From: Planctomycetia bacterium
GTDB taxonomy: Bacteria > Planctomycetota > UBA11346
Assembly: GCA_005801395.1 (NCBI GenBank)
Contig: SYDV01000104.1
Span: 1-12,576 of the forward strand
Reading direction: 5' to 3'
DNA length: 12,576 nt
Each line of letters starts with the position of its first letter. Position 1 is the stretch's first letter. Of the stretch, positions 1-5,911 are shown in pieces. The position numbers were made by a program, and so were the translations under genes. A model generated the notes under the pieces. The model saw nothing but the letters and a program-made list of their open reading frames with translations. It was not told the DNA's origin and ran no database searches.

Positions 1-93
1 CTTTGATCGTACTCGAAGAATAACGACTACGACAGGGGCAGACTGGGCAGTTATCAAAGTGATTCGTGGCGAAACGATTTTTTTATCTGCCAT
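1..93 (-). CDS. Uncharacterised protein, N-terminal fragment (third gene of rtcB operon)
   Basis: An open frame reads leftward off the window edge from an ATG at 93-91, giving 31 residues that begin MADKKIVSPRITLITAQSAP and continue VVVVILRVRSK. The ATG lies one base after the rtcB stop codon (97-95), and a good Shine-Dalgarno sequence, AAGGG, sits about 6-7 bases upstream inside the end of rtcB. This indicates translation coupled to rtcB. The 'APVVVILR' pattern reminds me of the N-terminus of a small uncharacterised protein family, but 31 residues are too few to be sure. It is not the start of an RNA cyclase RtcA that I recognise. The function is unknown. Its position makes it a candidate member of the RtcR-controlled operon. 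Confidence 0.6.
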   Translation of the reverse strand, partial: MADKKIVSPRITLITAQSAPVVVVILRVRSK

Positions 94-94
94 A

Positions 95-1336
95 TTATCC
101 CTTCACACAAACAACTTGCTTCAACGTGTGCACGACCTCAACGAGGTCTGACTGCGCGGCCATTACGGCATCAATATCTTTATATGCCATTGGGGTTTCA
201 TCGATCACGTCTTTGTCTTTGCGGCATTCTACTCCGGCGGTGGCTTTGATGTGGTCGTCGATGGTGAATATTTTTTTTGCTTTGGTGCGTGACATCACGC
301 GACCAGCGCCGTGGCTGCATTAACAGAACGATTCGGGGTTTCCCTGTCCTCGCACGATGTAACTGTGGGCGCCCATGGAGCCTGGGATTATTCCCATGTC
401 TCCTAGGCCGGCGCGTACGGCGCCTTTGCGTGTTACAAAACATTCTTTGCCGAAATGTTGTTCTCGGTTGACGTAATTATGGTGGCAGTTCACCGCCTCT
501 AATTCGGTGGTGAACGGTGGAATACCTGGAGTCATGCGCACCATTTGGATTAAGTTTTCCATCATTACTTGGCGATTGATGCGAGCATAATCCTGCGCCC
601 ATTCCACTGCCGCGACGTAGTCGGTGAAATGCTCGGTTCCCTCTGTGAAATACGCTAAATCTTGATCGGGCAAATCGACTCCGGCTTTACGGCAATCTTT
701 TTTCGCCATTTCAATAAAGAACGTACCGAAACGATTTCCGATACCACGCGAACCTGAGTGCAGCATAAACCACACGCGTTGCTCTTCATCTAAGCACACT
801 TCAATGAAATGATTTCCAGTTCCGAGCGTTCCCAAATGGTTGACCGAACGAGTCGCCGAGTCGCCGTCCTTGGCCAAGAATGGAGTGCGCTCAACAATCT
901 CTGCAAAGCCTGCCGCTAAGTGTTCTTTCCATAAATTATCGACACGCACTGGACGCTTTCCCCAGGCTCCTCGGTCGTTACGTCCACCTTCATCCGTGCG
1001 TCCATGGGGAACCGCGCGTTCAATGCGTTCACGTAATTCTTTCAGCGAGGTCGGTAAATCTTTGGCGGTTAATGAGGTACGCACCGCGCACATACCGCAG
1101 CCAATATCCACACCAACGGCGGCAGGAATAATCGCGCCAACGGTTGGAATTACCGAACCGACCGTCGCGCCAATACCCATGTGCACATCCGGCATCACCG
1201 CAATATGGCGGTGAATAAACGGCAACCGTGCCGCATTGATGAGCTGCTTACGCGCTTCGTCTTCTAACGGCACCCCGCGCACCCAGGCTTTAATGGGCTT
1301 CGCATCGGCGACGGATATTAATTCGTGATTGGACAT
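95..1336 (-). pseudogene. rtcB: RNA-splicing ligase RtcB, interrupted by one in-frame TAA
   Basis: RtcB joins RNA ends carrying 2',3'-cyclic phosphate or 3'-phosphate to 5'-OH ends, using GTP and Mn2+. The frame spans 413 codons plus a terminal stop, close to the roughly 408 residues of the E. coli protein. Metal and substrate residues are visible: GVDIGCGM (D77, C80), LGTGNHFIEV (N175, H176), MLHSGSRG (H193) and HHNYVNRE (H285/H286). Codon 339 is TAA (322-320), where homologues read Ser in the motif ESFCSCSHGAGR. The frame then resumes with CSHGAGR, which contains the guanylylated histidine (H342 here, H337 in E. coli), and runs with normal conservation to the natural stop. A single C-to-A change (TCA to TAA) explains it. 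The 338-residue product would lack the nucleophile. A recent nonsense mutation, a sequencing error and readthrough remain possible. Start ATG at 1336, with AAGG 9 bases upstream. It lies 26 bases after the preceding gene. Confidence 0.93.
320..322 (-). other. Premature TAA inside rtcB, next to the catalytic histidine codon
   Basis: On the minus strand the reading is AAC CCC GAA TCG TTC TGT TAA, then TGC AGC CAC GGC GCT GGT. That is N-P-E-S-F-C-stop-C-S-H-G-A-G. The frame is the same on both sides, so this is a substitution and not a frameshift. The catalytic His codon (CAC, 313-311) is the third codon after the stop. No selenocysteine (UGA) or pyrrolysine (UAG) recoding applies to TAA. Confidence 0.9.
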
Positions 1337-1362
1337 GATGTGACCTTATTTATGTGATGTTG

Positions 1363-1746
1363 TTAGTGTGAAGTAAACGTGATGAGACGTCGCTCGGCAA
1401 TTAATTCATCGTTCGTCGTTAGATCCTGAATTGATGCCGCTACTGATTCTTGCATTGGTTCCTGCATTTCTCCTTCCCAGCAATCGTAGAGCATGATTTG
1501 GAAAGAAGCTGGAAGGATAGAGAGATAGTGATGTAACGCTAAGCGTGATGGCTCGCTGTTCTCGCCGTGGAAATCACAACTGCAGCCCGATGTCGAACCG
1601 GCGTAGCGAACACACCAATTCTTTGGAAAATGAGCACGCACGGCCTCATGCCGTTCTGGCAACGCTTTGACGCTAAAAAGCAACGGGTCCGTGGGAAAGA
1701 CGAGCGGCAGTTCGCAAGTGGATGCGATGAAGAGGGCATGGCACAT
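1363..1746 (-). CDS. Small Cys-rich protein of unknown function, first gene of rtcB operon
   Basis: This is a 127-residue protein starting MCHALFIAST, with cysteines at 2, 11, 45, 55, 57 and 89. A Cys-x-Cys pair occurs in STSGCSCDFHG, followed by His60. No signal peptide or membrane segment is evident. The N-terminal 'MCHALFIAS' and the 'YAGSTSGCSC' segment resemble a small family of uncharacterised bacterial proteins. The Cys/His set could bind a metal or be redox-active, but that is inference. The ATG at 1746 is chosen because AGGAA lies about 7 bases upstream. An upstream TTG (1785) would overlap the sigma-54 promoter. The gene ends 26 bases before rtcB, so the two should be co-transcribed, and a link to RNA repair or to the stress that triggers it is suggested by position only. 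Confidence 0.75.
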   Translation of the reverse strand: MCHALFIASTCELPLVFPTDPLLFSVKALPERHEAVRAHFPKNWCVRYAGSTSGCSCDFHGENSEPSRLALHHYLSILPASFQIMLYDCWEGEMQEPMQESVAASIQDLTTNDELIAERRLITFTSH

Positions 1747-1768
1747 AGGTTTATTCCTGCTCTTCCTA

Positions 1769-1785
1769 GGCATTCGACATGCCAA
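1769..1785 (-). promoter_or_regulatory. Sigma-54 (RpoN) -24/-12 promoter for the rtcB operon
   Basis: The minus strand reads TTGGCATG-TCGA-ATGCC. Against the consensus YTGGCACG-N4-TTGCW, the invariant GG (1783-1782) and GC (1771-1770) are present with the required ten bases between them, and TTGGCATG matches seven of eight positions. Transcription would start near 1758, giving a very short leader with the AGGAA Shine-Dalgarno sequence close to its 5' end and the ATG at 1746. RtcR, a sigma-54 activator, is encoded divergently next door, which is the known logic of E. coli rtcBA control. Confidence 0.75.
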
Positions 1786-1800
1786 TAAACATGGAGTTCT

Positions 1801-1813
1801 TAATCTGTGATTA
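1801..1813. repeat. Short palindrome TAATC-TGT-GATTA upstream of the sigma-54 promoter
   Basis: Five-base arms flank a three-base centre. The site lies about 43-55 bases upstream of the predicted sigma-54 start. The TAATC/GATTA half-sequence recurs nearby (TAATCG at 1855-1860), so it may belong to a composite activator-binding region for RtcR. That assignment is inferred from position. Confidence 0.35.
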
Positions 1814-1817
1814 AAAT

Positions 1818-1852
1818 AATCGTAAGTTTAGTCATATTATTTACTTACGATT
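1818..1852. repeat. Perfect 10-bp inverted repeat, candidate RtcR upstream activator site
   Basis: Arms AATCGTAAGT (1818-1827) and ACTTACGATT (1843-1852) are exact reverse complements separated by 15 bases. Measured from the predicted sigma-54 start at about 1758, the repeat covers roughly -60 to -94, a normal place for an enhancer-binding protein site. The DNA around it is strongly AT-rich. A T-run follows on the plus strand, but no gene ends upstream of it, so a terminator is unlikely. The rest of 1853-1964 holds no feature I can support beyond AT-rich promoter-like DNA. Confidence 0.5.
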
Positions 1853-1964
1853 TTTAATCGAATAGCCCGGCTCTCGACCTTGCTGAATAGTAGTCGCTTA
1901 TATTCTATTATCTTCTCTTATCAGAGACATTGATACGTGAAGTACCTGAACTGCTTCATTGATT

Positions 1965-1988
1965 GCATCATGATGCGCATGATGATGC
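1965..1988. promoter_or_regulatory. 24-bp near-perfect palindrome, likely operator of the toxin-antitoxin operon
   Basis: The site reads GCATCAT-G-ATGCGCAT-G-ATGATGC. Eleven of twelve symmetric base pairs match, the exception being G1972/G1981. It ends 22 bases before the antitoxin ATG. RHH antitoxins normally bind palindromes at this position and repress their own operon together with the toxin. It is built from repeated GATGC/GCATC units, as is typical for tandem RHH dimer sites. I could not pick a convincing -35/-10 pair beside it. Confidence 0.65.
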
Positions 1989-2010
1989 TAACGCTCATAG
2001 AGGAGCTTTT

Positions 2011-2268
2011 ATGCGTACCACGATGACCGTCGACGATGATCTGTTGCTACAAGCAAAGCAGCGCGCGGCTGAATCCGGTCTCAGCGTGAGCGACGTAATT
2101 AATAGTGCACTGCGGCGTGGTTTGACTGAAACTCCTGCGCGTCGCGTGGCGGAATCGGGCACCATTACTTACGGTACGGCGAAAACCGTTGGGCCCGATG
2201 ACGAGGCGTTGCGCACCTGGCAAACACGGTTGGATGATGAACTCGGTCGCGATAAGGCTGGTTTGTGA
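2011..2268 (+). CDS. Ribbon-helix-helix antitoxin (VapB type)
   Basis: This 85-residue protein is predicted to neutralise the PIN toxin encoded just downstream and to repress their joint operon. Residues 2-8 (RTTMTVD) form the DNA-contacting strand, helix A follows (about 9-22, DDLLLQAKQRAAES) and helix B about 25-38 (SVSDVINSALRRGL), the usual RHH arrangement. The C-terminal half, ending TWQTRLDDELGRDKAGL, is the probable toxin-binding tail. The ATG at 2011 is chosen over an in-frame upstream ATG at 1963 because AGAGGAG sits 5 bases before it and the 1963 start would translate through the palindromic operator. The gene ends in GTGA shared with the toxin start (2265-2268). Confidence 0.85.
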   Translation: MRTTMTVDDDLLLQAKQRAAESGLSVSDVINSALRRGLTETPARRVAESGTITYGTAKTVGPDDEALRTWQTRLDDELGRDKAGL

Positions 2269-2705
2269 CTGGCATGTATATTTTACCCGATGTGAATGTG
2301 TTAGTCGCTGCTCATCGAATTGATCATCCTGCACATCAAGCTGCTAGAGCTGCACTTGATGATGAAGGACACCGTGGGTTTGCGCTTTGTCCGCATTTAT
2401 GGAATGGGTTTATTCGTCTGGTAACGCATCCGTCTATTTTTTCCCCACCAACCCCGCTAGCAGTTGCGTTAGATACGGTGCGCGAATGGCGGCAACGACC
2501 AACGACACGCATCCTTGCCGACACTCCGGCTTCCTGGGATTTATTTGAGAAATTATGTCGTCTACATCGCGCCCAGGGTAATGCGGTTTATGACTTACAC
2601 TTGGCGGCCTTGGCCATCAGTCATCGCTGCGTTTTGGTGTCGAGTGATCAGGGATTTGCGCGTTTTGACGGACTGCGATGGAAAACTCCGGACGCTTTAA
2701 TATGA
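2265..2705 (+). CDS. vapC: PIN-domain ribonuclease toxin (VapC family)
   Basis: This 146-residue PIN protein is a predicted Mg2+/Mn2+-dependent endoribonuclease of the VapC class, many of which cut tRNA or rRNA. Visible landmarks are LPDVNVLVAAH (D9), CPHLWNGFIRL (42-52), AVYDLHLAALA (D110) and VLVSSDQGFARF (D128). The spot before NGF, where this subfamily often has Glu or Gln, is W46, so one metal or active-site contact may be altered. The GTG start at 2265 overlaps the antitoxin stop and has AAGG at 2254-2257, a good spacing. An ATG at 2274 is the alternative. The gene overlaps RtcR by an ATGA quartet (2702-2705). The RNA target cannot be told from sequence. Confidence 0.87.
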   Translation: MTGMYILPDVNVLVAAHRIDHPAHQAARAALDDEGHRGFALCPHLWNGFIRLVTHPSIFSPPTPLAVALDTVREWRQRPTTRILADTPASWDLFEKLCRLHRAQGNAVYDLHLAALAISHRCVLVSSDQGFARFDGLRWKTPDALI

Positions 2706-4333
2706 CGGGCGCTGCGACAAAAAAAGTGAAGCCTCGTCCACTCGTCGCTATTGGTTTACTCGGCCCAACGTTGGATGCTGGTGGTGATCAGAAACGTTGG
2801 AATCGTTGGCGACCAACGGTTGGTTTATTTCAGCAAAGCGAACTTGCTATCAGCCGTTTTGAGATGTTGCATCAACGGCGATTTGATGGTTTAGCAAAAA
2901 CCATATCAGCTGATATTATGCAAGTCTCTCCGCAAACGACGGTATTGAGTAAACATATTGAGTTTAGTAACCCGTGGGATTTTGAGGACGTTTACAGCAC
3001 GTTATGGGGATTCGCCCGCGGTTATGACTGGAAGCCAGACGAGGAAGATTACCTCATCCATATTACGACCGGCACGCATGTGGCGCAAATTTGCTTGTTC
3101 TTATTAACCGAATCGCGGCATTTCCCCGCACGTTTAATTCAAACGTCACCCAGCACGCGCGAATCATCGTTACCGAAAAGTCCAGCTGGGGTTGCTTCAA
3201 TTATTGATTTAGATCTGAAGAAATATGACAAATTAGCACAGCGCTTCGCAGAAGAACAACAGGCGGGCACCACGGTATTAACGGCTGGTGTGCCCACGCG
3301 AAATAGCGCCTTTGCCAAATTAGTTGAACGCGTTGAGCGCGTCGCAGTGTCATCACGCTCACCCATTTTATTGGGTGGGCCCACGGGTGCGGGAAAAACC
3401 GTGCTCGCGCGGCGCATTTATGAACTCAAAAAACAACGTAATTTAGTCGATGGTCCATTTGTGGAATTAAACTGCGCAACAATTCGTGGTGATCAGGCCA
3501 TGTCAGCATTATTTGGTCATCGCAAAGGGGCGTTTACTGGGGCGCTGAATGATCGTGACGGTTTATTGAAACGGGCTGATGGCGGCGTGTTGTTTTTAGA
3601 TGAAATTGGCGAATTGGGATTGGATGAACAAGCCCTGCTGCTGCGAGCCATTGAAGATAAAATATTTTTGCCCGTTGGCGCTGATAAACCGGTGATGTCA
3701 GATTTTCAATTAATTGCCGGTACAAATCGTGATCTCGATGCAGGAGTTCAAGCAGGACGTTTTCGCGATGATTTATTAGCGCGCATCAATTTGTGGGCCT
3801 TCGTTTTGCCAGGACTAGCCAATCGGCGTGAAGATATTGAGCCGAATATTGATCATGAATTAGAACGTTTTACGCGCGATAGCGGTAAACGCATCACCTT
3901 TAACGCAGAGGCGCGTGCGCATTTTTTACGCTTTGCCCATGCGAGTTCGTCTACCTGGGCAGCTAATTTTCGCGATTTGGGCGCAGCCGTTACGCGTTTG
4001 GCGACGTTAGCTGATGGTGGTCGAATCGATGAAGCGTTGGTGCGAGAAGAAGAACAACGATTAATGCAACAATGGTTGCCCGCTCGTCCAAGCAACGAAG
4101 ATATTCTGACTCACATTATGGGCTCGCGCAGCGAAACGCTGGATCGTTTTGATCGCGTACAACTCACTGATGTGGTACAGGTTTGTCGCCAATCACGGTC
4201 AGTATCTGATGCGGGTCGCACCTTATTTGCGCTCTCTCGCACCAAACGAAAAGTCACCAACGACGCGGATCGCTTACAAAAATATTTAGCCCGTTTTGAT
4301 TTAGATTGGGAACAGGTGCGCCAAGGTTCCTGA
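2702..4333 (+). CDS. rtcR: RtcR, CARF-domain sigma-54-dependent activator of RNA-repair genes
   Basis: This 543-residue protein closely matches E. coli RtcR (532) over its full length. Residues about 12-190 form the CARF sensor, with QKRWNRWRPTV, NPWDFEDVY and the ligand-loop motif HITTGTHVAQI (120-130). The AAA+ domain follows: Walker A GGPTGAGKT (225-233), the sigma-54-contacting GAFTGA loop (276-281) and Walker B VLFLDE (296-301). The C-terminal DNA-binding region (about 500-535) includes DADRLQKYLARF. In E. coli the CARF domain responds to damaged tRNA and activates rtcBA. Here the target should be the promoter at 1769-1785. The ATG at 2702 overlaps the toxin stop (ATGA), implying translational coupling. 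An in-frame ATG at 2678 would add eight residues that E. coli RtcR lacks. All catalytic motifs look intact. Confidence 0.95.
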   Translation: MTGAATKKVKPRPLVAIGLLGPTLDAGGDQKRWNRWRPTVGLFQQSELAISRFEMLHQRRFDGLAKTISADIMQVSPQTTVLSKHIEFSNPWDFEDVYSTLWGFARGYDWKPDEEDYLIHITTGTHVAQICLFLLTESRHFPARLIQTSPSTRESSLPKSPAGVASIIDLDLKKYDKLAQRFAEEQQAGTTVLTAGVPTRNSAFAKLVERVERVAVSSRSPILLGGPTGAGKTVLARRIYELKKQRNLVDGPFVELNCATIRGDQAMSALFGHRKGAFTGALNDRDGLLKRADGGVLFLDEIGELGLDEQALLLRAIEDKIFLPVGADKPVMSDFQLIAGTNRDLDAGVQAGRFRDDLLARINLWAFVLPGLANRREDIEPNIDHELERFTRDSGKRITFNAEARAHFLRFAHASSSTWAANFRDLGAAVTRLATLADGGRIDEALVREEEQRLMQQWLPARPSNEDILTHIMGSRSETLDRFDRVQLTDVVQVCRQSRSVSDAGRTLFALSRTKRKVTNDADRLQKYLARFDLDWEQVRQGS

Positions 4334-4369
4334 CTTGCGGCATGGGCATCCAGCCCACCATGTGCGCGC

Positions 4370-5803
4370 ATGCCAACACCTGCCGCTGCCGCTACCGAAA
4401 TCTTATCCTGGTTCGGAAATCGTTCGCTTGCCGAGATTGATTCCGATATTCGGTTAATGACCAACGATCATCCGATATTACGTGCGGCTGAAAATATTGC
4501 CGAGGCGGCAAATAGTGATGATGAGCGTTTACGCAGCGAAGGGCTACAGGCATTATTTGCTGGGGTCGTGGAACCGCTCAATGATGGTTTCACTCCTGCT
4601 GGTCGTGCCATCTATGCGCGGGTATTTGGGCATATGGTTTGGTATGTGGTACAACGGACTCCAACGCTACAGGCGGCACTAGTCGCGGCTGGAATTACCT
4701 CACAGGCCGAATTATTGAGCCGTCACCATCGCCTACGAACTCAAACGGTTCCCGCACCAACGCTGGTAAAACGCGTGGTCGTGCTCAGTCGCGTCACCAT
4801 TGGTGCAGATATTTTGCTCAGCAGTGTGGTGTTACAACGTTTACATCAGCGTTATCCCACCGCTGAATTAGTTTTATTGGGTGATGGAAAACTTGCAGGA
4901 TTATTTGGGGGATTACCCCAGGTCCGCGTCCGCCCCATCAGTTATGCACGCCGTGGACCGCTGCGCGAACGTTTAGCCAGTTGGCTGACCGTGAGCGAGG
5001 CCGTGCGTGAAGAAGCGCCGGATTTAGTGATCGCGCCGGATTCGCGTTTAGATCAATTAGGTATTTTGCCCGTCTGTGCTGAATCCAAATATTTCCTTTG
5101 GGAAAATTTACAACCTGAAGGCAAACCCGTTCGTAGTTTGGCCACGTTATTAGACGAATGGTTGGCTGACCGTTTAGCACTGAATCGTAGTCCCTCTATC
5201 GTGCCACGCGTCGCGCTATCACCAAACGCCTCTGTGCTGCAACAAACCCTACGCGCAGCGTTCGGCAGCAGACCAATTGCGGCGATTAAACTTGATCATG
5301 GTGGTAATATCGCCAAAGCCCTGCCACGCAGCGCAGAGGTTGCGATTTTAAAACAATTCCGCGCACGTGGCTGGCGAATTTTATTGGATCGCGGTTTTGG
5401 TACCGATGAATTAGCCAATAGCGATGCGCTATTACATGAGGTCGGCTGGACAGCGTGTGATATTGATGACAGCGATAAAGGTCTGGGCTTAGCGGTAAAT
5501 CAGCTTAACCGCGATCAGCTCGCATCACATGACGTTATTCGGTTTCATGGTTCCATTAGCGGTTGGGCCGCCGCGTTAGCCTGCTGCGGACACGCATTGA
5601 GCTACGACAGTGTTGGCCATCATTTAGCCGGCGCGCTCAGCATTCCGGTCACGGTCGCGTTCACTGGATTTATTGATCCTGGCTTTCCTATTGCCTGGCA
5701 ACCACGTGGACGAGCCGCCATTTCCTTAGTGCAAATCCCCACGGCGGAAAAATCTTTGCCCGCTACTTGGGAGCCACTATTGAGCCAAATTCCTGTGGCG
5801 TAA
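4370..5803 (+). CDS. GT9-like (heptosyltransferase-type) glycosyltransferase with extra N-terminal region
   Basis: This is a 477-residue protein. From about 134 it resembles family 9 glycosyltransferases (ADP-heptose:LPS heptosyltransferase fold). It has VKRVVVLSRVTIGADILLSS with the strand-turn motif near 146, then YPTAELVLLGDG (162-173), and the C-terminal donor-site pattern SYDSVGHHLAGALSIPVTVAFTG (421-443, key residues D423, H427 and G431). The first 130 residues are mostly helical and rich in Ala/Leu, and match nothing I recognise. No signal peptide is seen, so it is probably cytosolic or at the inner membrane face. It starts 36 bases after rtcR in the same frame, without an obvious Shine-Dalgarno sequence, so its translation start is the weakest point. 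Donor and acceptor sugars are unknown. Confidence 0.75.
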   Translation: MPTPAAAATEILSWFGNRSLAEIDSDIRLMTNDHPILRAAENIAEAANSDDERLRSEGLQALFAGVVEPLNDGFTPAGRAIYARVFGHMVWYVVQRTPTLQAALVAAGITSQAELLSRHHRLRTQTVPAPTLVKRVVVLSRVTIGADILLSSVVLQRLHQRYPTAELVLLGDGKLAGLFGGLPQVRVRPISYARRGPLRERLASWLTVSEAVREEAPDLVIAPDSRLDQLGILPVCAESKYFLWENLQPEGKPVRSLATLLDEWLADRLALNRSPSIVPRVALSPNASVLQQTLRAAFGSRPIAAIKLDHGGNIAKALPRSAEVAILKQFRARGWRILLDRGFGTDELANSDALLHEVGWTACDIDDSDKGLGLAVNQLNRDQLASHDVIRFHGSISGWAAALACCGHALSYDSVGHHLAGALSIPVTVAFTGFIDPGFPIAWQPRGRAAISLVQIPTAEKSLPATWEPLLSQIPVA

Positions 5804-5881
5804 CCATATACGGTGTTTCTAGTTAGATGCTTTTCAAAAGGTCTGATTGTGACCGCATAATCGTACATAACATGTGCCCCC

Positions 5882-5908
5882 CGCACTGACGCCCCCTGGC
5901 GGAGTGCG
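5882..5908 (+). promoter_or_regulatory. Hairpin sequestering the Shine-Dalgarno sequence of the potassium transporter
   Basis: CGCACT (5882-5887) pairs with AGTGCG (5903-5908). Inside that, CGCC (5890-5893) pairs with GGCG (5898-5901) around a CCCT loop, leaving a small GA/G internal loop. The only Shine-Dalgarno candidate, GGAG (5901-5904), is buried in the stem seven bases before the ATG at 5912. This suggests translational control of the transporter, possibly by temperature, a ligand or a protein. It has no T-tract, so it is not a classic terminator. The 108-base leader is too short for, and does not show, the large ydaO c-di-AMP riboswitch. Confidence 0.5.
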
Positions 5909-5911
5909 ATT

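Noticed and set aside
1..59. CTTTGAT/ATCAAAG inverted repeat at the window edge as a tRNA or small RNA
   Set aside because: Only 59 bases with no cloverleaf arms, and the stretch is coding on the minus strand.
840..1214. Plus-strand open frames inside rtcB, including one of 124 codons
   Set aside because: They lie fully antisense to the strongly conserved rtcB frame, lack ribosome sites and match no family.
1747..1785. TTG start extending the Cys-rich protein by 13 residues
   Set aside because: It overlaps the sigma-54 promoter and would precede the transcript start; the ATG at 1746 has a good ribosome site.
1818..1860. Inverted repeat followed by T-run as a terminator
   Set aside because: No gene ends beside it, the stem is 70 % AT and the loop is 15 bases; it sits between divergent genes.
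1880..1911. TTGCTG ... TATTCT/TATTAT as a sigma-70 promoter for the antitoxin operon
   Set aside because: Spacings of 15 or 20 bases are poor and the site is 100 bases from the gene; not supportable.
1963..2010. Upstream ATG extending the antitoxin by 16 residues
   Set aside because: The added His/Asp-rich stretch is the translated palindromic operator, and AGAGGAG points to the ATG at 2011.
2702..3300. CARF domain as a sign of a CRISPR-associated system
   Set aside because: The full-length match is to RtcR with a sigma-54 AAA+ domain, and no repeats or cas genes are present.
4343..4357. TGGGC-ATCCA-GCCCA hairpin after rtcR as a terminator
   Set aside because: The stem is only five base pairs with no T-tract, and may be chance.
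5804..5911. c-di-AMP (ydaO) riboswitch before the KimA-like gene
   Set aside because: The gap is too short and none of the conserved core sequences I know are visible.
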